From a virus, in the IMG/VR virus record IMGVR_UViG_3300044712_000810, positions 62,001-126,000 of that record: 64,000 nucleotides of DNA; one strand, given 5' to 3'. Under the pieces are notes generated by a model, which worked only from the letters and a program-made list of their open reading frames with translations, did no database searches and was not told the DNA's origin. Below, one piece after another: positions 44,536 to 52,577 of this stretch (positions are counted from its first letter, which is position 1; each line of letters opens with the position of its first letter). The position numbers and the translations under genes were made by a program.

Positions 44536-45498
44536 TTACTGAATTGATGAAGTATCAAATTTGATACTTTCTACATATTTTTTCATAATTTCCTCAACGC
44601 CATTATGAATTTCCTCATTAACCAAACAGTCCTTACTAAAGATACTAAATGGATATTTGGTTGTTACGACTAAACCAATTAATTGATCTAATGGTCCAGT
44701 AAAACAATAAAAACCAGAAGTTTTTAATGTTCTTAAAAGACTTAAAATTATTTGATTTGGATTTTCAATTAATGCTCTTGTATCAATAAACATTTTTGGA
44801 ATATCTTTAATATCGTTATATCTTTCCAAATCATCCATTCTAGGTTCAAATTCTTCATATACTTCTAACATCTTAATTGTTTTAAAATGATCATGAATTA
44901 CTTTCTTAATATACGCATGTTTTTCTTTTAAGAAATGTTTATAATAAGCATACATACAAACAATATTTATAAACATTTTTTGTTTTTGATTGTATACTGT
45001 TGTTTTACCAATAGATTTCATAAACATTAAATAAATATATGTACTTAATAACTTATGTAAATCTTTATCTTGTCTTATCTTTTCTTTATTTAATATCGTT
45101 GCGGCTCTCATAAGTCCAAAATAAGACGAATATATACAATCATCTATCTTTGATGAATGACCATCGCGAATATTAATTTCAAGATCGGCAGAATCTAAAA
45201 TGATACCAACAAGTTTATCTTTGTCATATGCAACTCTAACAAAAACGCCATCATCTTTAATAGTTGAAATACCAATATAAATCTGATTTTTATTATATAA
45301 ATCAGAAACATAATGTTTTACATTATTGTTTGGTAGTTTACTTAAATAAAGATGAAAGTCTTCATTAAAATTATCATATACATGCTTATTAGTATCAGTC
45401 TTTTTAAAAATTACGATTTTAATTTCCTTCTCGCTTAACACTCGATTCATTGAACTGTCTGAAAAATATAATGGAGGAAATTTAGTTTCATCACTCAT
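44536..45498 (-). CDS. Hypothetical protein
   Basis: 320 residues. Helical with Lys/Tyr/Ile richness (TYIYLMFMKSIGKTTVYNQK) and no clear motif. It lies between the gp53-like gene and the beta-rich protein with short gaps, so it is probably structural or an assembly factor. Function unknown. Confidence 0.7.
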   Translation of the reverse strand: MSDETKFPPLYFSDSSMNRVLSEKEIKIVIFKKTDTNKHVYDNFNEDFHLYLSKLPNNNVKHYVSDLYNKNQIYIGISTIKDDGVFVRVAYDKDKLVGIILDSADLEINIRDGHSSKIDDCIYSSYFGLMRAATILNKEKIRQDKDLHKLLSTYIYLMFMKSIGKTTVYNQKQKMFINIVCMYAYYKHFLKEKHAYIKKVIHDHFKTIKMLEVYEEFEPRMDDLERYNDIKDIPKMFIDTRALIENPNQIILSLLRTLKTSGFYCFTGPLDQLIGLVVTTKYPFSIFSKDCLVNEEIHNGVEEIMKKYVESIKFDTSSIQ

Positions 45499-45512
45499 AT
45501 GAACATCTCCCT

Positions 45513-45863
45513 TTAAGTACTACTCATTGATAACACTTTATATATTATATCCTCATTAGGAGTTATAATCAATCTTTTATAAAAGTTCTCAGAAGTAAAT
45601 TCAAAGATACTATTTATATTATTAACGGTAAGTATAACAGGATAAAAATATTGTTCGCCATAAATATCCTGACAAAACTCATGTGGGCGCATAACCCACC
45701 GATCATTATCAAACAATTCATATTTACACTGTTGAATAAGCAATTGTTTGTTATTAAAAAACACATTATCAAATATCGGTTTTTTATATTCCAAAAAAAT
45801 ATTTTTTACATCATACGTTTGTCCTGAAAAAAATTGAAACAAATCGGTTGTTCTTGTTTCCAT
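45513..45863 (-). CDS. gp53-like baseplate wedge protein (candidate)
   Basis: 116 residues from ATG 45863. The stretch WVMRPHEFCQDIYGEQYFYP then VILTVNNINSIFEF follows the gp53/LysM-type wedge pattern, in which R-P-x-x-(I/F)...Y-G-...-Y is followed by a strand and an N-N/N-x-x turn. T4 gp53 is longer (196) and stabilises wedge association. It is the first minus-strand gene of the block left of the MoxR cassette. The call rests on one short motif, so it is tentative. Confidence 0.5.
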   Translation of the reverse strand: METRTTDLFQFFSGQTYDVKNIFLEYKKPIFDNVFFNNKQLLIQQCKYELFDNDRWVMRPHEFCQDIYGEQYFYPVILTVNNINSIFEFTSENFYKRLIITPNEDIIYKVLSMSST

Positions 45864-45890
45864 TTTAAATCTCACAATTTAATATTTTAA

Positions 45891-45907
45891 ATTTTCATAT
45901 AGAAATA
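45891..45907 (+). promoter_or_regulatory. Phage promoter element for MoxR cassette
   Basis: ATTTTCATATAGAAATA, a full core match, in the divergent gap between 45863 and 45969, 61 bases before the ATG. Confidence 0.6.
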
Positions 45908-45968
45908 ATGTAAATGCAAGAAGTCGTACAAAACCTTTTTTTTCAACACATCAAAGGAGTTACTACAA

Positions 45969-47204
45969 ATGGCAAAGAATGAACAAACTGAAAACAGAGT
46001 CGAAATGCCATTGGCAGATCTGATTCAAAACTTTGTCGTTCCGAACTGCTATTTGCAGTGCGACAAAGACACGTCAGATAAAGGCGGCGTGGCAATTCCA
46101 TACATCGTGTCGAAGCCTGGCGCCGGTAAGACATCAGTTATCGAGGCGCTTTGCAAGAACAATGGATGGGGACTCATGTCCGTTCACTTTGCCCTCAAGC
46201 CTATCGAAGAGCTTGGTGGCATTCCGAACTTCACCAAAGTTCACATCAACGGCAAGGAAGTTTCAGGTACCGAATGGACCGTTACCGATATGGTAACGAA
46301 ACTGTGGGAGATGCACAACGAAACCAAAGAGGTTTTGGCGAAGGACGGGTCAACCGTTACCGAACCCAAGTACAAAATCATCATACTGCTGTATGACGAT
46401 GCTCACCTTTGCGGTCCCGGACACATGGCATTCTTCTACGAACCTTTCACCGAAAGAACAATTCGTGGGCACAAGTTGCCTCCGAACTGCGCACAAGCAA
46501 TGGCAGGAAACGACAGCAACAAAGCAGGCGCAAAAGCCTTCTTCTCCGCTATCACCAACCGTTGCGCTCGTCTCTATGCAAGAGCAGAATTCAAACCTTG
46601 GAAAGAAATGTTCGCTCTTCCCAAGCAGGTTCACCCGGCAGTTGTTTCTTTCCTCGGAAAGGACAACTATCAGTTCCAGTTCTTCCATGGCGAAGAAGTT
46701 CAGGATTCTCCTTGGGCATCACCCAGATCCTGGACTCGTCTCGCAAACTTCATCGAGGCGTATGAAAAGTGGAATGGTGGAAAAGCAATGCCTGCTTCCG
46801 AACTGCGCTTCTACGCTGAAGCTCACGTCGGAAAATCTGCAGGAAACGAATTTTCCAACTACTATTCCGTATTCACCAAATTCAATCTGGATCGTGATCT
46901 CGATAACTTCAAGAACTTCCAACTTCCCTCAAACGATATCGACAAATACGCATTCGCATTTGCGATCACCGCGCATTACTGCGGCAACAAGGAACTGAGA
47001 AAGGTCAAGAGCGAAAACTTCGCTCACATCCTTTTCCGTTACCTTGAAGACTGCCGTGAAGTCGGCATCGTCATGATGAAGGATATCATGTCCCTCGAAA
47101 AGATCGTCAAAGATGAAAACATCTTCGGCGCTGTCGCGAAGCATCTGGAAAAACTGAAGCCCACTTGCGTTACCGCGCTGTTGCAAGAAGTCGCTCGCCT
47201 GTAG
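45969..47204 (+). CDS. MoxR-type AAA+ ATPase
   Basis: 411 residues, ATG preceded by AAAGGAGTTACTACAA, ending in TAG. Walker A KPGAGKTS (49-56), Walker B with Asp-Asp (IIILLYDDAH, 137-146), sensor 1 Asn in AMAGNDSN (~178-184), a likely Arg finger in NRCARLY, and SPRSW near residue 251-255. MoxR ATPases pair with VWA-domain proteins to remodel or mature targets; the next gene is such a partner. Base composition is near 50% G+C in several lines counted by hand (32 and 29 of 60), far above the phage average, and the gene opposes its neighbours. It looks recently acquired or under strong codon selection. Confidence 0.85.
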   Translation: MAKNEQTENRVEMPLADLIQNFVVPNCYLQCDKDTSDKGGVAIPYIVSKPGAGKTSVIEALCKNNGWGLMSVHFALKPIEELGGIPNFTKVHINGKEVSGTEWTVTDMVTKLWEMHNETKEVLAKDGSTVTEPKYKIIILLYDDAHLCGPGHMAFFYEPFTERTIRGHKLPPNCAQAMAGNDSNKAGAKAFFSAITNRCARLYARAEFKPWKEMFALPKQVHPAVVSFLGKDNYQFQFFHGEEVQDSPWASPRSWTRLANFIEAYEKWNGGKAMPASELRFYAEAHVGKSAGNEFSNYYSVFTKFNLDRDLDNFKNFQLPSNDIDKYAFAFAITAHYCGNKELRKVKSENFAHILFRYLEDCREVGIVMMKDIMSLEKIVKDENIFGAVAKHLEKLKPTCVTALLQEVARL

Positions 47205-47212
47205 GATAATAC

Positions 47213-48553
47213 ATGAGTGCGAATCTGGCGAAAGTCAAAAAAATAATCGAACAAGCCAGATTGAAGCTGATCCGTAAAGAATACTTATTCTTCGGTCTCT
47301 TCTGCGGCAAGTTCGTGTGGAAGCATTACGATTTCGGTGATGAAATGAAGGATATCGAAGGTTGTGTCTATCTTCCGAACGACCCAAAGAATCCTGATAA
47401 AGAAGTGATGGATAACGCAATCCATCTCAATGATAGATTCATTTCAAAAGACGATTATACATATTTGAATCTTTGCGATCTTGTACTGCATGAATCGCTA
47501 CACATCATAAACAAACACGGAATACGTCGCGGATCGAGAGATCCAAAACTTTGGAATATTGCAGGTGACCATGTCATCGACAGATTCCTCCGTGATTTGA
47601 ATATGACTAAACCATATCATAGGTGGAACGTAATTCCAGAACTCGACAAAGCACTTCCAAAGTGTTCTGCCGAGGAAGCCTATATGTGGCTTGAAAAAAA
47701 TCAAAAGAAATTCACAATATCACAAGATCCTGCATCAGGACAAATTACTATTACAGATGGGCAGGGAAATACATTCCATGTCAATCCATCGCAAGGTGGT
47801 GTGACATCTGGTAATGTTGATCCCAAAGTAAAACAAATGGTTGAAGAACTTGTTGCAGGCGCCAGAGCAATTCACGAGTCATCGAAAGATCGTGGTGTTG
47901 GTTCCGCAGCAATTTCTGCATATCTTGATGATGTTCTTAAGGTTGTGATTCCATGGCAAGAACTGCTTGAAATCGCGATCAAAACAAATATCATAATGAA
48001 ACCGGACGATTATGGTTGGGCAAACCCCAACAAACGCCTCAGATGTCATGGCCTTGTGCTTCCTGGAAGCATAATGACAGAAACAAATGAAGGCGTTGGA
48101 ACTCTCATAGTTCACGTAGACACTTCTGGATCAGTTAACGACACACAGCTTAAAGAAGCTGCTGGAATAATCTGCGAATCTATGAGATATTTCAAAACAA
48201 TTAAACTCATTACTGCCGACTGGAACATTCAACAGGAAGTTGATTTCGACAGCGACAGTATTAGTGATTTCCTTAACTTCTGTCAAAAAGAAGGATTTAA
48301 AGGTCGTGGCGGCACATCACATAAACCAACGTTTGATCGAATCAATGAAATCTGGGAAGACAACATTGATGATCTCTCGATGGTAATTTCAATAACCGAT
48401 GGATATTCTGATATTGAACAAATATATACAGTATATCCATTCATAACAAACCACGTTCCGTTGGTTTTCCTTCTCAATGGCGGATCGAGGGAACTAAATC
48501 TCAATCCTGATATTGGGAAAATAAAACAAATCGTCATGGACGATGCAAAATAA
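47213..48553 (+). CDS. VWA-like protein with N-terminal HExxH metallopeptidase domain
   Basis: 446 residues, starting 9 bases after the MoxR stop, so the two form one operon. Residues 93-97 are HESLH, a zinc-peptidase motif, and AGDHVIDRFL (~117-126) may give the third ligand. The C-terminal VWA-like domain has a MIDAS set: DTSGS (303-307), GGTS (366-369) and TDGYSD (395-400). This arrangement corresponds to the COG3864/DUF2201 type often found next to MoxR ATPases. A likely model is that the ATPase delivers or unfolds a target for the peptidase. G+C falls along the gene, from foreign-like at the start towards phage-like at the end. Confidence 0.8.
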   Translation: MSANLAKVKKIIEQARLKLIRKEYLFFGLFCGKFVWKHYDFGDEMKDIEGCVYLPNDPKNPDKEVMDNAIHLNDRFISKDDYTYLNLCDLVLHESLHIINKHGIRRGSRDPKLWNIAGDHVIDRFLRDLNMTKPYHRWNVIPELDKALPKCSAEEAYMWLEKNQKKFTISQDPASGQITITDGQGNTFHVNPSQGGVTSGNVDPKVKQMVEELVAGARAIHESSKDRGVGSAAISAYLDDVLKVVIPWQELLEIAIKTNIIMKPDDYGWANPNKRLRCHGLVLPGSIMTETNEGVGTLIVHVDTSGSVNDTQLKEAAGIICESMRYFKTIKLITADWNIQQEVDFDSDSISDFLNFCQKEGFKGRGGTSHKPTFDRINEIWEDNIDDLSMVISITDGYSDIEQIYTVYPFITNHVPLVFLLNGGSRELNLNPDIGKIKQIVMDDAK

Positions 48554-48559
48554 CATTCA

Positions 48560-48590
48560 GGGAGGCCTTTCGGCCTCCCCATTTTTTTTA
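48560..48590. terminator. Strong hairpin terminator after MoxR cassette
   Basis: GGGAGGCC-TTTC-GGCCTCCC followed by CATTTTTTTT on the plus strand, 7 bases after the stop. It also faces the minus gene ending at 48588. Confidence 0.9.
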
Positions 48591-48809
48591 TTGCTTTCCA
48601 TGTGGATACTTTGTATAACCGGTTCCACTATCTGTTGAGCTTTGAATTGACGCCACTCTAGGACCAATTGGAGCCGGTCTCGAAGGAGTCGGCGGTGGAT
48701 GTATTTGTTTATCCATTGGTGATAGTGACGTAACTTTACGCTGATTAGCAGCTGATTGAATATATCCACCAGGCATTTGTCTGGTAAGTTCAAATAATAC
48801 ACTTATCAT
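48588..48809 (-). CDS. Hypothetical Pro/Ser-rich small protein
   Basis: 73 residues. ATG 48809 overlaps the upstream stop (ATGA-type coupling at 48806). Mostly Pro/Ser/Gln (QIHPPPTPSRPAPIGPRV), probably disordered, ending YTKYPHGKQ. An alternative frame over the same bases reads through the terminator hairpin and was rejected. Function unknown. Confidence 0.55.
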   Translation of the reverse strand: MISVLFELTRQMPGGYIQSAANQRKVTSLSPMDKQIHPPPTPSRPAPIGPRVASIQSSTDSGTGYTKYPHGKQ

Positions 48810-49111
48810 TTCGAACTCCCATTTAACGCCCTAGCGGCAATTAAAGATTGTAGATGTTCGGGATAATCATCCATAAATCTTTCTCGAACTTCTTTTTTCT
48901 GACGATCATGTTGCTTTAATCTTTCAAGTTCTTGCTCCATACTAGACGCACGATGACCATGTTCATCAGTATGTGCAGAACCCACTCCATATTTTTCATC
49001 AATCTTTTTATTTTTATGTTTATTATACAAGTGCTTTGCACTTAAAATTGCGGCGACAGCCAATCCTGCCGCCGCACCATGTTTAAGGAGATCCTCTGAT
49101 TCAAAGGGCAT
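48806..49111 (-). CDS. Small protein with N-terminal membrane segment
   Basis: 101 residues from ATG 49111 after GGAGGGCAAC. One membrane segment (~9-28, KHGAAAGLAVAAILSAKHLY) followed by a long, charged, helical cytoplasmic tail (MEQELERLKQHDRQKKEV). No family recognised. First of a series of small membrane-anchored proteins in this block. Confidence 0.65.
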   Translation of the reverse strand: MPFESEDLLKHGAAAGLAVAAILSAKHLYNKHKNKKIDEKYGVGSAHTDEHGHRASSMEQELERLKQHDRQKKEVRERFMDDYPEHLQSLIAARALNGSSK

Positions 49112-49124
49112 GTTGCCCTCCATA

Positions 49125-49424
49125 TTAAAGATAGGTATTAATTTCGTTTTCTACAATAGCTTTTTGGTCTACGAGAAAATTTGAATTGAATGATGTTACT
49201 TCATGAATATATTGTGCTGTAGCAGCTTCAGTAAATACATTAATATTTTTGATTGTTTCAGCAATATTTTCGCCAAGGAATTCGCCAGGATTGGCAAGAA
49301 CGAAATTCTTTAATGTTTCTTTAAACTCAACAGCAGCACCCATTGTTGCTTCTACGAGTTCTTCATTTTCTGACAATACACGTACTACATCCTCGTTTTC
49401 AAAAAGAGCTTTAACTTGGCTCAT
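49125..49424 (-). CDS. Small acidic protein with LVE-A site
   Basis: 99 residues from ATG 49424 after TTGGAGGAATTTAAT. The N-terminal acidic helix MSQVKALFENEDVVRVLSEN ends near LVE-A (23-26), with a second match FTE-A near residue 68, both fitting the T4 prohead-protease rule. Remaining sequence is helical. Candidate prohead or internal head protein; family unknown. Confidence 0.65.
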   Translation of the reverse strand: MSQVKALFENEDVVRVLSENEELVEATMGAAVEFKETLKNFVLANPGEFLGENIAETIKNINVFTEAATAQYIHEVTSFNSNFLVDQKAIVENEINTYL

Positions 49425-49479
49425 ATTAAATTCCTCCAAGACTTTATTTTTGTTCAATTAAACTATATTACCAAACAAC

Positions 49480-49959
49480 TTATTTTTTCAGTTTTGAAAG
49501 ACGCTTACGAAGAGCAACAGCACCAAGACCAGCAGCTAAAGCTGAACCAGCGGCATACTTTGCCCATGGATGATCTTCATCAAAATCCTTAGCAGCAGTG
49601 CCAGCATCTTCAGCAGCACGTTTTGCTTTTGTTGCAAGACTACCACGATCTGGGCCAGGAGTATCTAAATCTTCAGCCTTACGTTTAATAGCTTTACCAG
49701 CATCACGGGCTACACGACCACCTTTCTTTGCAAGTTCTTCAGCTTTTTCTTTAGCTTCACCAGCAAGTTCTTTGCCACCTTTTATTACTCTATCTACATC
49801 TTTCTTGTGATCAGAAACATCTTCCATTGGATCGCCTGAAGATGATTCATTAAGTGCCTTATTAAGTTCTTCTTTTACGCCCATATCGGTTTCCCCATTT
49901 CCTTTCTCAATGTTTTCTTGAAGAGATTCCATGATAATTTTGTTAACATCAAATGACAT
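49480..49959 (-). CDS. Lys/Glu-rich protein with C-terminal membrane anchor
   Basis: 159 residues from ATG 49959 after GGAGGATAATACT. A long Lys/Glu/Ala helix (late-embryogenesis-like composition; KGGKELAGEAKEKAEELAKK) is followed by a short hydrophobic segment (AAGSALAAGLGAVAL) and a basic end (RKRLSKLKK). The anchor has the same design as those of the next two genes. Function unknown. Confidence 0.7.
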   Translation of the reverse strand: MSFDVNKIIMESLQENIEKGNGETDMGVKEELNKALNESSSGDPMEDVSDHKKDVDRVIKGGKELAGEAKEKAEELAKKGGRVARDAGKAIKRKAEDLDTPGPDRGSLATKAKRAAEDAGTAAKDFDEDHPWAKYAAGSALAAGLGAVALRKRLSKLKK

Positions 49960-49991
49960 AGTATTATCCTCCACTATAATTTATTTATTAT

Positions 49992-50540
49992 TTAACCTGC
50001 TCTACGACGTGAAAGTAACCAACCTGCTCCAAGACCAGCTGCTGCTGCTAATGGTGCAGGAGAATCCTCTAATGCTTTATAACCTTTTGAGGCTATATTT
50101 TTTACACTATCATATACACCTGGATTTTCACCTGTTACAGGCGATGTTAACGGTTTAGCAATCGCACTGGGCATTCCTTGAGGAGTTGCATCACGATTAC
50201 CAATTCCTTCTGATTGTTTAATATTTCCAGGATTAGGTACTGGTTGAGTTGGTGTAGGCATTGTTTGACCTCCAGCCTTTACTTGATTGTCTGCAACTCT
50301 TTGTGCTCCTGGAATTGCAGTATTTTGTGGAACTTGATTATCTATTGATCTGACTGATCCAGGAACTGCACTTGGACGTTGCACAAAGTTTGGATCATTT
50401 TGCAAATTCGTTGGTGTTACTCCAGGATTAGGAGAACCAGTCATTGCACCACGACCACGAGCTAAATCTTGTTTTTTCAAAAAATCAAATGTTTCTTGCG
50501 CTCCAGGCGATAAAGAACCTCCACCAATTGGTCCAGCCAT
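49992..50540 (-). CDS. Disordered protein with C-terminal anchor, paralogue of next gene
   Basis: 182 residues, ATG 50540 after AGGAGGCTAATT. Long Gly/Pro/Asn/Gln-rich disordered region. The last ~40 residues (YDSVKNIASKGYKALEDS, then PAPLAAAAGLGAGWLLSRRRAG) are nearly identical to those of the upstream gene at 50543-51118. The end is a short hydrophobic helix plus an Arg cluster, like a tail anchor. Confidence 0.75.
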   Translation of the reverse strand: MAGPIGGGSLSPGAQETFDFLKKQDLARGRGAMTGSPNPGVTPTNLQNDPNFVQRPSAVPGSVRSIDNQVPQNTAIPGAQRVADNQVKAGGQTMPTPTQPVPNPGNIKQSEGIGNRDATPQGMPSAIAKPLTSPVTGENPGVYDSVKNIASKGYKALEDSPAPLAAAAGLGAGWLLSRRRAG

Positions 50541-50542
50541 AA

Positions 50543-51118
50543 TTAGCCTCCTTGACGACGACGGCTAAGGAGATATGCGGCACCAAGTCCACCGGCAGCA
50601 GCTAATGGCGCTGGTGAATCTTCTAATGCTTTAAAACCTTTGGCAGCAATATTTTTAACATTACCATATACTGAATCATCATGTTGCACTGGTGCTGCTT
50701 GTGCCACTTGTTGTGGTGAAGCAACTGGAGCAACATCAGCCGGATGATTAACTTTTACACCACTTTGTTGAGCATGATATTCAGCTTTAGCTTTCTGTGC
50801 TACTGCTTCAGCTTCTGCTTTTTTTGCTTTTGTTAAAGCTTCTGCTTGTTCTTGTGCACTTTGTTGTTCGTGTTTTTGTAATGGTGCGTTTTTATCAGGA
50901 TTTGCTCCACGACCACGCATCATTTCTTGTTCAGCAGGTGTTGGTACTGGTTGTTGATCATTTTTCTTATTCATAGCATTATAAATACCATAACCAAGAC
51001 CACCGGCAGCACCAGCTCCAAGACCAACCATTGCAACTTTTTTTCCAGTTCCAGTTCCAGATTTAGTAGTATCAACCGCAATCTCATACATATTTTTTAA
51101 TGCATTTAAAACGCTCAT
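50543..51118 (-). CDS. Protein with two hydrophobic anchors, paralogue of next gene
   Basis: 191 residues. An N-terminal Gly-rich membrane segment (GKKVAMVGLGAGAAGGLGYGI, ~26-46), an Ala/Gln/Lys coiled middle, and a C-terminal block (YGNVKNIAAKGFKALEDS, then PAPLAAAGGLGAAYLLSRRRQGG) shared with the gene at 49992-50540. Two bases separate the genes, suggesting duplication of the C-terminal module. Function unknown. Confidence 0.75.
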   Translation of the reverse strand: MSVLNALKNMYEIAVDTTKSGTGTGKKVAMVGLGAGAAGGLGYGIYNAMNKKNDQQPVPTPAEQEMMRGRGANPDKNAPLQKHEQQSAQEQAEALTKAKKAEAEAVAQKAKAEYHAQQSGVKVNHPADVAPVASPQQVAQAAPVQHDDSVYGNVKNIAAKGFKALEDSPAPLAAAGGLGAAYLLSRRRQGG

Positions 51119-51131
51119 ATTTGCATTTCTC

Positions 51132-52412
51132 CTATGATACTGAAATATTTAACCATCCACCTTTACCCATAATTTTTGTAATTGTTGGATCATATATTTG
51201 AATTAACAGTGGATTGGTTGGAGTGGGTTTACATTTATCCCAAAATTCTGATGAAAACTTAAATGTTACTTTATTATCATCAGGATTTAAAGTTTCAATT
51301 GGGTAATTATAATTATATTCATCTTTTCCAGAAATAACATTATAAGAATAATATTTCTGAATTTTAAAATCCTTCGGATCAAAATGAACAATTAAATATA
51401 TACCAGATTGAGTTTCATGCACTTTAAATTGATCTGTTGTTGAGATCAATAAATTTCTACGAACAATGCCCATGAAGTCATTAATATCAAGTCCGAGTTT
51501 TTTAGCTTCCCCAATTATTCTTAATGCAGTTTCATCAAGTATTTTACTATCAAATACATAACCAGAGGCTTCTTGAATCTCTTGTTGTGTATATTTACGA
51601 GTACGTTTCTTAATAAATTCATCAGAAAATAAATATGGATTTATATACTTTTGGGCCGGGAAATCTAAAATAGGAGTATCGCGACCCATAGACATAGAAA
51701 CGTTAAGTGTTTCAATTGGTTTATCATCTTGTGTTGAGAATAAGAACATTGGCCACTGCATCATATATGTCATATCAAATTGACATGAATATGAACGCTG
51801 TGTTGAATCTGGACTTGATGCACTTATAGACTCTAAACGAATCATTGGAGTATATTTAAGTGAAAAACAATAATCAACTTGACCAAGAACATCATTAGGT
51901 TTAACAAATAAATTGAGGATATCATGTTCATTTGGATCAAAGTTAAAATTGCTAAGGAAAATGTTTGATACTTCAATGAATGAAGTAAAATCAAAAATGG
52001 AAATCCATTTGTTCAATGGTAAATATCTCTTTATAACATGAGACAATTCCTTAGCTTGGAATTGTGATTCACAATTTATACTTACAGTGATTGGAATATT
52101 TGCAGATTCTTCTTGTAAGAAAAGAACTCTGTTATTAGTTCGATTATACAATACCGGTAACTGATTCATATTGAACATTCGTTGTTGCAATAATGTTTCA
52201 GTTCTTTGTCCAAATGATGGTGTTTCATCATTTATAGTAACCATACATGTAGGTAAATCAAAATTAACTTTATAGTCTTTTTCTAATTGGAATGTTCTAG
52301 TACCGGTATTAAACTCATAACGTTTGATATATTTTGAATCTTGTAATATATAATTATCTAGTAATGCACTTACAGATAATCCAATATCATTGAAAAGACT
52401 ATGTATATACAT
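51132..52412 (-). CDS. Hypothetical virion-type protein
   Basis: 426 residues. Beta-rich, with many aromatic residues (YSCQFDMTYMMQWPMFLFS near residue 218; YLIVHFDPKDFKIQKYYSY near 351). No family recognised. It leads into the tail-fibre block, so a baseplate or fibre-connector role is plausible. Confidence 0.7.
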   Translation of the reverse strand: MYIHSLFNDIGLSVSALLDNYILQDSKYIKRYEFNTGTRTFQLEKDYKVNFDLPTCMVTINDETPSFGQRTETLLQQRMFNMNQLPVLYNRTNNRVLFLQEESANIPITVSINCESQFQAKELSHVIKRYLPLNKWISIFDFTSFIEVSNIFLSNFNFDPNEHDILNLFVKPNDVLGQVDYCFSLKYTPMIRLESISASSPDSTQRSYSCQFDMTYMMQWPMFLFSTQDDKPIETLNVSMSMGRDTPILDFPAQKYINPYLFSDEFIKKRTRKYTQQEIQEASGYVFDSKILDETALRIIGEAKKLGLDINDFMGIVRRNLLISTTDQFKVHETQSGIYLIVHFDPKDFKIQKYYSYNVISGKDEYNYNYPIETLNPDDNKVTFKFSSEFWDKCKPTPTNPLLIQIYDPTITKIMGKGGWLNISVS

Positions 52413-52425
52413 TAATTACTCCAAC

Positions 52426-52566
52426 TTATTTAATTACCTTTTCAGTTGAATCTTCTGAAGGATTAATTGTTACTGTATTATTTTTAGTATTCTGTTTTGA
52501 TACTTTACCGCAACGTTTTGCTTCAATAATCAATGAAGCCTCTATTGCTTCTTGTAGATTTTTCAT
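52426..52566 (-). CDS. Small hypothetical protein (46 aa)
   Basis: 46 residues, ATG 52566 to TAA 52426: MKNLQEAIEASLIIEAKRCG... then a Lys/Asn/Thr tail. It fills the gap between the genes at 51132 and 52578 with 11- and 13-base spacers and has typical phage codon use. The ribosome site is weak (GGTAAAATAAT). Function unknown. Confidence 0.5.
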   Translation of the reverse strand: MKNLQEAIEASLIIEAKRCGKVSKQNTKNNTVTINPSEDSTEKVIK

Positions 52567-52577
52567 ATTATTTTACC

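Noticed and set aside
46033-46998. Overlapping ORFs on both strands inside the MoxR gene
   Set aside because: They exist because this region is GC-rich and has few stops; none has a ribosome site or family motifs, whereas the ATPase frame has all Walker and sensor motifs.
48557-48802. Alternative minus-strand ORF of 81 codons over the gene at 48588-48809
   Set aside because: It reads through the strong hairpin and T-run that ends the MoxR cassette, while the other frame stops before it and is start-coupled to the upstream gene.
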